The notes beneath the pieces were generated by a model. The model saw only the letters and a program-made list of their open reading frames with translations, was not told the DNA's origin and made no database searches. A stretch of DNA of 64,000 nt, taken from positions 46,407,778 to 46,471,777 of the forward strand of contig CM017567.1 of NCBI GenBank assembly GCA_007844125.1, written 5' to 3'. This document shows positions 1-11,508 of the stretch, in pieces; position 1 is the stretch's first letter, and every line of letters starts with the position of its first letter. A program made the translations under genes and the position numbers. The DNA comes from Sinonovacula constricta. Its lineage: Eukaryota; Mollusca; Bivalvia; Cardiida; Solecurtidae.

Positions 1-240
1 GCGCAATCGGTAGAGATCGACATACCAAAGTCGTTAAAGATGGTAGTGGTATAGCTCCCTTGCTAACGCTCAAGCAAATATAAGGATAGTTCCACGACTG
101 GTCAGGATAATGTGACTGGGTGTGGTATCATGCCAGGTGTTCACGGCATGCTATACACAGTGAAGGCAGCACTATATCTGCTTCAAGTGAACACCGTCTC
201 CAGATAACTGAAATACTGTTGGTGGGACGATAAACCCAAT
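1..240 (+). repeat. SINE-A copy, cut by the window edge
   Basis: The copy begins inside the tRNA-like head (GCGCAATCGGTAGAG, the A-box region) and continues through the family body: CAAAGTCGTTAAAGATGGTA, GCTCAAGCAAATATAAGG, the GTGTGGTATCATGCCAGG block, and the 3' part CTGAAATACTGTTGGTGGGA ending in AAACCCAATAAACAA. The B-box part of the head is deleted in this copy (compare 17911-18226). A second copy lies in inverted orientation at 1104-1384. Confidence 0.85.
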
Positions 241-1103
241 AAACAATAAACAAAGTATTCCTCGGACTTTATTTTGGGCATAAGTCTTGAAAAGTAGACG
301 ACCCCGATTGGTTTGTTGGTCAATGGCCTCGGCGACTTTGTGGCTATCGTCTTTTAGCAATTTTGTCAAGATACGAATGACACCTTTTGTAGGACATTAG
401 TCAGACAAAATGAATCCTATTGATTCTTTCAGTGAGTTTAGGGTAACAACGTCAACAAATGTGTGTCTTTGATTATCATTTGTTTTAACACTTTTAATTA
501 AAATGTCATGATGTAGCAGACAAAAACTAATTTAAATGGTTAAATGATTTTGACGTGCTTTTAATCCATAATAAAACTTGTAATTGTAAATATTATCTCT
601 TCACAAGTAAACGGGGGCATGTGTTAACATCTTCTGTTCTGAAGGAGCCACAGCCATTTGATCCTTTAATCTCTTGAAGCCGGCTTTTAAGGTAGGCATC
701 GACATGTTAAAACACCTTACTAAACTCTAAACGACGGAACGCTTTTAACTTCTTTAAACATGCCATAATCACGTACGCCCAGTTTTTTTTCTCGGCGAAA
801 GCAAAGTGGAAATTGATCGATTAACCATGCTTGCTGTTAATTAAGTATCTCCGGGGACAACGTGTTATCATTAGCGGAGATAGAGAAATGTGTGTTACAG
901 GTAACCTGGCAAACATGCCTGTTGATTAATTCTCACACTGCAACAGTTTAGGTCCTAGTGATTCTCAAATTTTGGATTAGACTAATGGAGAAAACAACGA
1001 GAAAACCTGGGGCTAAGTGTAAAAAGGTTAATAACAAAAATATTTTCTAACACACCTAGACCTTTTTCAGAGCATTGCAATTAGTTTTGTTTGTTAGTTA
1101 ATA
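241..1103. other. Flank without recognised feature
   Basis: Unique-looking AT-rich sequence between the inverted SINE-A pair. A weak inverted motif (AGTATCTCCG at 844 and CGGAGATAG at 877) is the only structure noted. Confidence 0.4.
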
Positions 1104-1384
1104 GTTCCACCAACAGTATTTCAGTTATCTGGAGACGGTGTCCACTTGAAGCAGATATAGTGCTGCCTTCACTGAGTGAAGCATGACGTGAACACCTGCC
1201 ATGATACCACACCCAGTCACATTATCCTGACACCGGGTCAACTACCCTTATATTTGCTCGAGCGTTAGCAAGGGAGATATACCGCTACCATTTTTTACGA
1301 CTTTGGCATGTCGCGGCCCGGGACCGAACCCGGGGTCTCCCGTACATGGATCGGACGCTCTACCGATTGCGCTACCAGGTGCAA
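1104..1384 (-). repeat. SINE-A, near full-length
   Basis: Reverse complement of the SINE-A consensus from the 3' block (CACCAACAGTATTTCAG) to the tRNA-like head. The head has a clear B-box on the minus strand (GGTTCGGTCCC within CCGGGTTCGGTCCCGGG) and an A-box (TAGCGCAATCGG). Together with the copy at 1-240 it forms an inverted pair about 860 bp apart. Confidence 0.88.
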
Positions 1385-2485
1385 GCAAGTTGTTTTCCAA
1401 TAAATTTATAATAAAAAGAACAGAATGCATAAAATCTATTAGAAATAAACGGTCTTTGATATATATTTTTACTTATACATAGTCAGAGAGATTTAGCAAG
1501 ACTCCTAAAAGTTTTACTTGTAAAATGAGAAATTGTATCATAATCCCGTATTTATAGGGCTACTACCTGTACTGCTTATGTTGATGTTACTGTCCACTGT
1601 AAATTATCTAGAATCTTATTATATTTTTGTACCATAAACCAAATGGTTCTTTCTAAACACCATATCTTCTAAACCCCATACACAGTGCCAGTTCGTTTTT
1701 TATTCAACATAGCTTAACATTGTTTGACAATTCTTTGTATCTGTTTGCAAAACCTACATACCCCGTTTTGCTTGGCGATGTGTTTTTTTTTTACTGTCAG
1801 CCATTGTTTGCTTTGACTGGTTGTCTTATTACGCAAAGATTGTTGGTAATTCGTGTTGACATTTCTTTGGCACTTGTTATATATTTGTCGTCAAAAGGAT
1901 AAATTCGTTTATTTACCACTCGTGCATGGGTGTGTTTTCCTGAATAGTTCATGACAGGCAAATCTGAAACATTTTACCAACATTTTACCAACATTTTACC
2001 AACATTTTATGATATTTTGTTGACTTGTTTTGAAGTGTACCAGGTACAGTTAAGAATAGAATCAATTTGTAATGTCCGCGTATCCCCGCTAGCTTTTGCG
2101 CTGCGCGGACAAGCGGCGGACTTCAGCCATGACGTTATATATTGTAGACGAAACTATCATTTTGTGGTACTTTACAGTGAATTCTGAGAGAAATTTAAAA
2201 GCTTCGAAAATATTCTACTTTCCGAGGGAAACACTAAACAAGGATCGCTGTATGTATTTTTATTAAGACTTCTTAAGATATTTATTGTTCTAAAGTAAGT
2301 ATCTCCGCTAAATAAACTAGATGGCATTGGCTTTGAAATTTTTGTGTATTAACGGCGTTAGATAATGTTACACAATAGGACGAATGACCTTTTTAAGCTC
2401 ACCTGAGAACAATTCCATTAGATATATTTCTCTTTAAATTACGCTCCTCACAATGTATATAAGTAACAGCAAATGTGGTAAATTA
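1385..2485. other. Flank without recognised feature
   Basis: AT-rich. ACATTTTACCAAC is repeated three times at 1968-2007; otherwise nothing. Confidence 0.4.
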
Positions 2486-2615
2486 AGAGACCTTGGTCAA
2501 AATGCAGAGATGGAGGAGACTTCGGTCATAATGCAGCGATGGAGGAGACCCCGGTCAAAATGCAGCGACGGAGGAGACCTCGGTCAAATTGTAACGATGG
2601 AAGAGACCTTAGTAA
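2486..2615. repeat. 30-bp array, 4.5 copies, next to MITE-2
   Basis: GAGACCTTGGTCAAAATGCA and GAGATGGAG recur with substitutions up to 2615, directly before the MITE-2 left end at 2617. Confidence 0.88.
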
Positions 2616-2616
2616 T

Positions 2617-3140
2617 AGATAGTTTCCACATCAATGAAAAACACTTATCTTGGCAGCCATTTTTGATGGTAACGTCAAGGGATTTTCATATGAATTGTAT
2701 AGAAGGGTAAATTTTATTTTCTTATAATTTCTTTTCATTTGTGGTCCGAAAATTAAAAGCTATACACTATTAGAAAGCTCTTGAAATTCATATTTTTAGA
2801 ATACAATATTTTTACAATTGATAAATGCACACAGAATTTATACACAGAAATAAATAAAACTATTGGCTCATACTTAAAACAAAATGAACAGTGTATCATT
2901 TTCGGTTGTATTTCTTTAACCTTTTAAACTATCAAAATATAGTTTTGATATTTAAAATACTTTACAAAAGCTGTTGAATTTGATATAAAATTCAGTAAAA
3001 TAGACTGAAAAATAAAAACACGGTGATGAGTTTAATACAGCACATATTTCCCGATTTCGGCCTGCATCAGCTTCTGCCCACACAGATGGCTGCCTTAAAC
3101 TGTCTTGTCAGTGTTGATGACATCACATGGAAACTATATA
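2617..3140 (+). mobile_element. MITE-2 copy
   Basis: The ends are inverted: ATAGATAGTTTCCACATCA on the left and TCACATGGAAACTATATA on the right. Subterminal GCAGCCATTTTTGATGG and GATGGCTGCCTTAAACTGTC add to the symmetry. It matches the element at 47578-48097 over its length in reverse orientation. About 520 bp, no coding capacity. Confidence 0.82.
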
Positions 3141-3246
3141 TTGTTTCTACTGAGCTGCCAACTAGACTAATATAAGTACAATATGATTTCTTAAATTGTC
3201 ACCATTGTCGGGCCTTTAATGAAACAAGAAACGTGGTCATGCCACA

Positions 3247-3628
3247 AAACCTGGGTTTCAACAATTTTAACACAAAAGCGGAAACTGTCTTTCTAATTTT
3301 AGTAACAGAAGCCTTGACATTGACCCGACTGGCCCCAAATCCAACCCCAGGCTAGATCTTAATGCAAGTTTGTTATATCCGAAAGTTTCAGCAAGATTGG
3401 TTCATCCAAACTAAAGTTATTGACCGAAAACTGTTTTTCTCTTTTTAGTAAGTGACATTGACAATGACCTTGACCCGATTGGCCCCAATTCCAATTACAA
3501 GCTAGGTCTATATGCAAACTTGATATATCCAAAGTGATTGACTGGAAACCCTCTGTTTGACGCCGCACGTCCGCCCGCCCGCCATACCCCAATCAAATAA
3601 CCAGGATTTTCGTTGAAAACCTGGTTTT
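3247..3628 (+). mobile_element. MITE-3 copy (TGACCTTGACC-rich)
   Basis: Inverted ends: AAACCTGGGTTTCAACAA and CGTTGAAAACCTGGTTTTT. The interior has two related ~170-bp halves, each with a TTGACCCGA-TTGGCCCC motif and a GCAAGATTGG/TTATTGACC block. The run GTCCGCCCGCCCGCC precedes the right end. A second copy is at 62167-62513. Confidence 0.8.
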
Positions 3629-4410
3629 TAATTCAACTGAAGGTGGTATTCGCCAAATTGTCTTACCCCTGTTTGACGAATTTTGTTATTTCTATATAAA
3701 CTTATAGTTTAGGTCGATTTTTGAACACTGTCTCAGTTGAAGACTGGCCAAAATCGTTCTCAGTTGCCATTCTTTCCCAATTATAAAAAGAACAAAGGGA
3801 TTTCAGCTCAAATTAGATATCGTCATCAGAGCTGTTTGAGAAGAAAAAATGTCACACACTGTTCGAGACCACCTTTAGGCGGAGAAACAATTACACCTAT
3901 GAACATTTTTTTGGTCTCTTCCTTATTTATTACTTCTCGAACATTCTGAAATTGTGCGGTAGGTGATTCTGTTTGTCTTCCCATCCACTGCTGCTTGGAA
4001 TTATTTGCAGCAAGGTTTACTGTCTTTTTTTTTTGCTCCGGTTGTTTGACGTTCAGGCAAGAATGCAGTAGCATAACAGTTGTCGCGTGAACGTTGGCAT
4101 GTCAGTACTCCACCCGCCTCTGACGATAATGACAGAAACACGCGCTGTAGTCGCGTGCCGAGGAATCTCAGCCCCGGGATGCCATGGAAACAAAGAACTG
4201 CAATAGATTTACGGATGGCCACATGTTTTCCGTCGTGATGCATGTGCAGCGTTTCCTGCAGATCACCGATGAACCTCTGGCAGAGTTACCCTTGCCGTTT
4301 TTTAAATCCCTCCCCCTACCCCAAGAGACCCCCCCCCCTCCCGAGATGCGCATAACATCAATAGGATATGAGCATCTATAATCTTATTAACAGAAAATAA
4401 GCGTCGATAC
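3629..4410. other. Flank without recognised feature
   Basis: No gene or repeat identified. The 4140-4360 part is more GC-rich and ends in a pyrimidine-rich run (CCCTCCCCCTACCCC), with overlapping short frames on both strands that lack protein-like features. Confidence 0.4.
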
Positions 4411-6940
4411 TGTATAGATATAGCTATTGTCCTAAAGTATGAAGCCCTGGCAGCAGGTCTGCTATCCGTATAGATATAGCTATTGTCCTCAAGTATTAAG
4501 CCCTGGCAGCAGTTCTGCTATCCGTATAGATATAGCTATTGTCCTAAAGTATAAAGCCCTTGCAGCAGTTCTGATATCTGTATAGATATAGCTATTGTCC
4601 TCAAGTATTAAGCCCTTGCAGCAGTTCTGCTATCTCTATAGATATAGCTATTGTCCTAAAGTATTAGGCATTGGCAGCAGTTCTGCTATCTGTATAGATG
4701 TAGCTATTGTCCTCAATTATTAAGCCCTAGCAGCAGTTCTGCTATCCGTATAGATATAGCTATTGTCTTCAAGTATTAAGCCCTTGCAGCAGTTCTGCTA
4801 TCTGTATAGATATAGCTATTGTCCTAAAGTATTAAGCATGGGCAGCAGTTCTGCTATCTGTATAGATGTAGCTATTGTCCTCCATTATTAAGCCCTAGCA
4901 GCAGTTCTGCTATCTGTATAGATATAGCTATTGTCCTCAAGTATTAAGCATGAACAGCAGTTCTGCTATCTGTATAGATATAGCTATTGTCCTCAAGTAT
5001 TAAGCCCTGGCAGCAGTTTTACTTTTTGTATAGATATAGCTATTGTCCTAAAGTATTAAGCATGAACAGCAGTTCTGCTATCTCTATAGATATAGCTATT
5101 GTCCTCAAATATTAAGCCTTGGCAGCAGTTCTGCTATCTGTATAGATATAGCTATTGTCTGCAAGTATTAAGCATGGACAGCAGTTCCGCTCTCTGTATA
5201 GATATAGCTATTGTCCTCAAGTATTAAGCCCTGGCAGCAGTTCTGCTCTCTCTATAGATATAGCTATTGTCCTAAAGTATTAAGCATGGGCAGCAGTTCT
5301 GCTATCCGTATAGATATAGCTAATGTCCTCAAGTATTAAGCCCTTGCAGCAGTTCCAATATCTGTATAGATATAGCTATTGTCCTCAAGTATTAAGCCCT
5401 GGCAGCAGTTCTGCTATCTGTATAGATATAGCTATTGTCCTAAAATAATCAAAAGGGCAGCAGTTCTGCTATCTGTATAGATATAGATATTGTCCTCAAG
5501 TATTAAGCATGGACAGCAGTTCTGCTCTCTGTATAGATATAGCTATTGTCCTCAAGTTTTAAGCCCTTGCAGCAGTTCTGCTATCCGTATAGATATAGCT
5601 ATTGTCCTCAAGTATTAAGCATGGGCAGCAGTTCTGCTATCTGTATAGATATAGCTATTGTCCTCAAGTATTAAGCCTTGGCAGCAGTTCTGCTATCTGT
5701 ATAAATATAGCTATTGTCTGCAAGTATTAAGCATGGACAGCAGTTCTGCTATCTGTATAGATATAACTATTGTCCTCAAGTATTAAGCCCTGGCAGCAGT
5801 TCTGCTCTCTGTATAGTTATAGCTATTGTTCTCAAGTATTAAGCAAGGGCAGCAGTTCTTCTCTTTGTATAGATATAGCTATTGTCCTCAAGTATTAAGC
5901 ATGGGCAGCAGTTCTGCTCTTTGTATAGATATAGCTATTGTCCTCAAGTATTAAGCATGGGCAGCAGTTCTGCTATTTGTATAGATATAGCTATTGTCCT
6001 CAAGTATTTAGCCCTGGCAGCAGTTCTGCTATCTGTATAGATATAGCTATTGTCCTAAAGTATTAAGCCCTGGCAGCAGTTCTACTATCTGTATAGATAT
6101 AGCTATTGTCCTAAAGTATTAAGCATTGGCAGCAGTTCTGCTATCTGTATAGATATAGCCATTGTCCTAAAGTATTAAGCCCTAGCAGCAGTTCTGCTAT
6201 CTGTATAGATATAGCTATTGTCCTAAAGTATTAAGCATGAACAGCAGTTCTGCTATCTGTATAGATATAGCTATTGTCTGCAAGTATTAAGCATGGACAG
6301 CAGTTCTGCTATTTGTATAGATATAGCTATTGTCCTCAATTATTAAGCCCTGACAGCAGTTCTGCTATCTGTATAGATATAGCTATTGTCCTAAAGTATT
6401 AAGCATGAACAGCAGTTCTGCTATCTCTATAGATATAGCTATTGTCCTCAAGTATTAAGCCTTGGCAGCAGTTCTGCTATCTGTATAGATATAGCTATTG
6501 TCCTAAAGTATTAAGCCCTGCCAGCAGTTTTGCTTTTTGTATAGATATAGCTATTGTCCTAAAGTATTAAGCACGAACAGCAGTTCTGCTATCTCTATAG
6601 ATATAGCTATTGTCCTTAAATATTAAGCCTTGGCAGCAGTTCTGCTATCTGTATAGATATAGCTATTGTCTGCAAGTATTAAGCATGGACAGCAGTTCCG
6701 CTCTCTGTATAGATATAGCTATTGTCCTCAAATATTAAGCCTTGGCAGCAGTTCTGCTATCTGTATAGATATAGCTATTGTCCTAAAGTATTAAGCCCTG
6801 GCAGCAGCTTTGCTTTTTGTATAGATATAGCTATTGTCCTCAAGTATTAAGCAAGGCAGCAGTTCTGCTATCCGTATAGATATAGCTATTGTCCTCAAGT
6901 AATAAGCAAGGCAGCAGTTCTGCTATCCGTATATAGCTAT
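4411..6940. repeat. 56-bp minisatellite, about 45 copies
   Basis: The unit contains TGTATAGATATAGCTATTGT, a variable CCTCAAGTATTAAGC block, a 5-8 base variable stretch (CCCTGG, ATGGGC, ATGAAC) and AGCAGTTCTGCTATC. AGCAG-TT-CTGCT is a short inverted repeat in every unit. The unit is not a multiple of three, so no long open frame results. It lies in the flank, about 2.1 kb downstream of the predicted poly(A) signal. Confidence 0.97.
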
Positions 6941-8546
6941 CACCAGACATAAATCAATTTGAAATTCTTTTTCTTCTTATTGTAGTTAATTGTTATTACT
7001 TGTATTTGGGTCTAGATATTCATTGATTTAATACTTTTATTAATTACATAATTTATGTGAAGCATATTGTTTTTTTCACAAGATTTTAATATACTTTAAA
7101 GTTTTTCAGCCTGTGTGTAAAACAGAGTAAAAGTCACCTTTTTATAATCTTATATGAGTATAAAGGAAACTATTAAATCAAGTCTTTATAATGTAATGAT
7201 ATTTTTAGTAAATATATCAACAAGCCTGGATTTACTGTGGAAGCCGGGATGCCTAGGGGGTCCTGCCCCCTCCCCCACTTGGCCCGGACTTTCACATTTC
7301 TTAACTTTATTGAAATGGCCTAATCGCACAAATGTAATCCAGCTTATAATTCAAATCGAAGGGATGTATGTGTTTGCCGGTTTTGGCATATTTTTGTGAA
7401 GAATTTGAACCTGTTTACAACAACAAAGTTATGTGGCTAAAGGTTTATGTCCTCGCATTTTTCAGACTTTCAGAATCAGTTTAATAAAACCATTAAAAAC
7501 TAGTTACTTTTCAGAATGCAGCTTAGACAGTTTAGAAAAATTTTCCTCCCCATCAGAACGCATGTCAAATTCAGTCTTTGGTCCTCCAGCTGAAAAGTTC
7601 TGGATCCGGGCCTGATCAGTATGTAACATTTTCCATTATTTAAAAGATCCTAACAGTCTAAATGGCTTAAAAAGTAAAAGAAAATCATACAGTAAATATG
7701 ATCAAAAACAACTTTATTTCAAATAATAAAAAATGCAGTTCATCACACAATTTCATATTGGAATGGTTTTTAACATATCACAGAAACGTGTAAATAATTC
7801 AGCAGATATTTATATGCCATGCGGGTTATGGACGGATTGTGTACATACACATCAGCAGTTTGATTGCAAAGTCTTAAAAAACAGTTCAAACTTACATATA
7901 ATTTTTAATACTGTACATGCTCTATTTGGCTAGCCTAAGGGTAATAAACATAACAGTCTGATACAAAACAATGGCATATATTTTCAAAAAGACAAAAAAT
8001 GAACTCTGAAATTTGACAGCTCTGTTTGTTTCAGGTATGTTATAAGAAAGTAAATATATGCTTCAAGCAAATTAATAAGTAAAAAAAAATATTTTAAAGC
8101 TGTTAAGAAAAAAAACAAGTAGAAAACTGAACCATTTATACCAAAAATCTTATCCTTTAGAAGAAGCATCATTATATTTGAAAAAAAATAACAACAGAAT
8201 TCACATCTTTTTTAATCTTAAAGCAATATAAAAACAACTCTTGCAATGTCTAAAGATACGAAATTATACAAATGGACAATAACTTAATTTGATATATGTT
8301 TCAAAAATACAATTACATATTTTTATAGGATTAACAAACAAAAAAACTCAATAAAAATTGCAAACTTTGCATTAATTAAACTATAGCACAAATATAATAG
8401 TATGCAATGTAATAATCAAGAAATGCTTTTCAAAATTCAAGTTTGCGAAACTCTGTATAAGGTGCTATCAAAAAGAGACACATATTATGATACATCTTGC
8501 ATATCACCTTAAAAAAAATATTTAAAATAATAACCTTCAGTGCATA
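6941..8546. other. Flank without recognised feature
   Basis: AT-rich. GGGGGTCCTGCCCCCTCCCC at 7256 is a short hairpin. I see no coding signal. Confidence 0.4.
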
Positions 8547-8803
8547 GAGCTACATGAAACCAACAGTTACAGCTACATGTAACCAGAAGTTATAGCTACA
8601 TGAAGCCAACAGTTACAGCTATGTGTAACCAGAAGTTATAGCTACATGAAACCAACAGTTACAGCTATGTGTAACCTGAAGTTATAGCTACATGAAGCCA
8701 ACAGTTACAGCTATGTGTAACCTGAAGTTATAGCTACATGAAACCAACAGTTACAGCTATGTGTAACCAGAAGTTATAGCTACATGTAAGCAGAAGTTAT
8801 TAG
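8547..8803. repeat. 46-bp array of two 23-bp half-units
   Basis: AGCTACATGAAACCAACAGT and AGCTATGTGTAACCAGAAGT alternate with TAC/TAT joins, about 5.5 dimers. The half-units are related, so this is a dimerised 23-bp repeat. If the 3' UTR were longer than predicted this array would be transcribed. Confidence 0.9.
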
Positions 8804-9281
8804 AATATTATATTCATACATAAAGGCACATAATGTACATTTGTTCAACACAATTATTTGTAAGGAATGCATGTAGTAAAGTATGATGGGCCTTTTTCAA
8901 ATGTGAATCAAAATGTTTTTGCTTGTTTATGACTTATAACATTCTGATAATCTTTTACTAATCTCTAGGAATCATTTCAAATTAAAAAAAAAAAAGCCAC
9001 AACCTCCAACAATATAAAGTTCTGATAAAACAAGTACCATGAAAACCTTTTATTTTATCAAAAACAACACTATGTTGTTACCTTATATCACCTCCATTTC
9101 TAAATTGTAAAACACATTTTTCAATTTTCATACCAAATGTTTTGTTATAAATATCATCACTAGTTCTTTTTCAAACATAAGCACAACAGAACAAATCACA
9201 TACAATGTTTGCAAACCATAAACATAAAATTCTTATCACCTTAAACATAATGATGACAATTCTTGGCACTAGGCCATGTTT
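8804..9281 (-). other. 3' UTR and immediate downstream flank
   Basis: AT-rich sequence after the TAG stop. Apart from the AATAAA at 9049-9054 and the T run near 8985 I see no feature. Confidence 0.45.
9049..9054 (-). promoter_or_regulatory. Candidate polyadenylation signal of the dynein-like gene
   Basis: The first canonical AATAAA on the minus strand after the stop lies 228 nt downstream. It is followed at about 8985-9015 by GT-rich then T-rich sequence on the minus strand (GGAGGTTGTGGC followed by a T run), as expected of a downstream GU/U-rich element. This predicts a 3' UTR of roughly 250 nt. Other AATAAA copies occur further on (for example near 7710), so a longer 3' UTR cannot be excluded. 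Confidence 0.4.
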
Positions 9282-9644
9282 CTAGGCTGTAAATGGTGAC
9301 ACACTAGAGGAGAGGAACGCCCTCTGGTGATACCAAACTGTGGGCTCGGTCTCTGCGGGCAGCGAGAACAGCACCACCACATTCCTGTCACCATGGTGGC
9401 GCTGGTCAGGTGTACAGTAAACTGGGCACTGGTAGAGTTTGTACAGGCGCCGTGGTGGGATACTGGACACCATATCACGGGGCTTGAGCCAGAAGATGGG
9501 CATATCCTGTCTGGCAATAGAGTCAGGTGTGGGCATCATGAGGCAGGCACGTGTGGCATCCCACAGGGCATGGTGTAGATGCAGCCCTGAGATAAACACG
9601 CCCTCTGGTGGAGGGAGGGAGGGGCGCAGTCCAGCGGGCATCAC
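9282..9644 (-). CDS. Dynein heavy chain-like gene, last coding exon
   Basis: The exon begins after the acceptor TATTTTCAG at 9645 onward and runs 120 codons to a TAG stop at 9284-9282. It enters in phase 0, exactly the phase in which the exon at 62537-63092 leaves, so GTG is an internal valine and not a start. Landmarks of the dynein C-terminal beta-barrel domain in order are PPEGVFISGLHLHHALWD (212-229; family form PEDGVYxxGLxLEGARWD), MPIFWLKP (248-255; family MPVIWxKP), YQCPVY (271-276; family YxCPVYKT), then GDRNVVVLFSLP (285-296) and a W...R close to the end (304-308). The final residues SSVSPFTA extend slightly past the usual end. All landmarks are in the expected order and spacing, so this is a real terminal exon although it lies 52.9 kb from the previous one. 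Base composition is clearly more GC-rich than the flanks, as expected of coding sequence here. Confidence 0.92.
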   Translation of the reverse strand: MMPAGLRPSLPPPEGVFISGLHLHHALWDATRACLMMPTPDSIARQDMPIFWLKPRDMVSSIPPRRLYKLYQCPVYCTPDQRHHGDRNVVVLFSLPAETEPTVWYHQRAFLSSSVSPFTA

Positions 9645-9659
9645 CTGAAAATATACATG

Positions 9660-10600
9660 ATAAAGTTGTAAGGTGGGAGATTAGCAATCTGGGGGAAAAC
9701 TATTTTTATTATGAACAGACTGTAACATGATACATTACATATATGCTTGCTATCTGTTAATGTTATGTAAAGTTCAAAAATTGGTCAGCTCTTGGCAAAA
9801 AAGTGCTAAAGTTGATACGCAACTCATGAATAATTTGTGAATAGCTTCTGGATTGTTTCACAATTTTTGCCATATAACTTTAAAGATAAACATTGAAATC
9901 AAACATTTTTTTTATTATTTGTAAGATATTGTTTTTTTTAGAGGAAAAAGACATCAAATCCAAGAATTGCCCATTTTGTGAAAACATCAAGGTAGGCTAA
10001 CTACTTCGTTTAGAAGCCCTTCAAATAGATAAACCTGCAATTAATTTAATAATAACCCATACTTGTTCCAAGATATAACAATATGCAAAAGTAACTACTG
10101 TGCATATATTGCAAAAAAACAAAAACTGCAAATGTCTCTCAGAGCTGTCTGATCTGGACATAAACTATTTGCCGAGGTATGATAAATTCCTGCTTAAGAA
10201 TCAAACATCAAACAATAACAGTTTACATGCCAATTCCACTATCAGATTCTCCACAAATGAGAACAATCAATTATAAGGCTAATGATTAGTTGAATACATT
10301 TCTCAGAAAATAAGTTGATATGCATGCAAAGATACAGGTAGGCTTATACACACTCCAATGCTTTTCTTGTAATTACCACACATACTTTCCCCGCAACAAT
10401 CTTTACTCCCACACCACTTAACTGCGTATATTTCTCTTAAAGACCCAATTTCTTCAAGTGCTTAAAGCAGTTTTTGTTGTGTACAATAAACAACCCATGA
10501 AATTTTGATGGTTTGCTGTGTGGTTCAACCAAAGTTTACACAAAACTGTTGAATGTGTATTCTTTTTGAGATATACCAATATGTGATCATTTTAGTGATG
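9660..10600. other. Intron, little recognised
   Basis: Contains one HP-family half (GAGCTGTCTGATCTGGACAT at 10142). Nothing else recognised. Confidence 0.4.
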
Positions 10601-10607
10601 TACTGTT

Positions 10608-10745
10608 ATTACTGGTATCACACAAATGTCTGGGTAGAACATCTGGCATTCTGCTCCTGAAAAAACTCACTACATGAATGTTTTTGCCTTGGATTCCAAC
10701 CCACAAGAAGTTATAAGTCAGCATCTCTATCCACAAGGACACGTT
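10608..10745 (-). repeat. SINE-C, diverged copy
   Basis: ACAAATGTCTGGGTAGAAC, ATCTGGCATTCTGCTCCTG and the reversed B-box area GCCTTGGATTCCAACCCAC are in family order on the minus strand. Confidence 0.6.
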
Positions 10746-11009
10746 TGTCCAAACATATTTGCTCTTACCATGCATCAGGTAAATTAATGTGATCTAGGCA
10801 AGAAATGCAAATTTAAAATCAACAAAATCTGACAAGCATGATCTTTAAAAAAATCAGCAAGATCTGGTGAGCGTGATCTTTACTCATCCACTAAGTCTTG
10901 AACTTATTTTCTTATTCTTTCAAATTGCAGGTACATTGAAGAACTAACTGTAAAACAGACTGGCTTTTAAAACAGCTTTCATCAGTTGTATAAGGAAAAG
11001 AAAAAAAAA

Positions 11010-11200
11010 TAGTTCATGAGGTAACTTTTACAACTATATAAAATAGTTCATGGAGTAACACTTTCAACTATGTACAATTCATGGAGTAACACTTTAAGCT
11101 ATAGATGACATTTCATGGAGTAACACTTTCACCTATAGATGATAGTTTATGGAGTAATACTTTCAACTATATACGATAGTTCATGAAGTAACACTTTTTT
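11010..11200. repeat. Degenerate 37-40-bp array
   Basis: TTCATGGAGTAACACTTTCA with AACTATAGATGATAG recurs about five times with substitutions. Confidence 0.8.
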
Positions 11201-11508
11201 GGATTTATCAGGTTTATTGACACCTACAATCTGATTCATGTTTTTTTTGTGAATAATTGATATTTTGAACAGTTTAATAATATATAATATATAATTTATG
11301 ATATAAAATATATCATAGATAATATGTATTATAAAATAAACAACTATTTCTTTTTTTCTTTCAGACAGGAAGAAAACACGTCTCATTACATCATCATGCT
11401 ATGGTTACAAGACACATCCCTGAAGACTCAGTTGCACGAAAAAAAGGTGTAAATCTTTATCAGACAATTGTTATAATGAGCTGTATGATATGGATCTACA
11501 CTGTGTGT

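Noticed and set aside
4411..6940. CRISPR-like array of repeats with variable spacers
   Set aside because: The variable part is only 5-8 bases and comes in recurring types, and the DNA is eukaryotic. It is a minisatellite.
9282..9644. Separate small gene starting at the GTG/ATG at 9644-9639
   Set aside because: Strong acceptor immediately upstream, matching phase with the exon at 62537-63092, and dynein C-terminal motifs make it a terminal exon and not a stand-alone gene.
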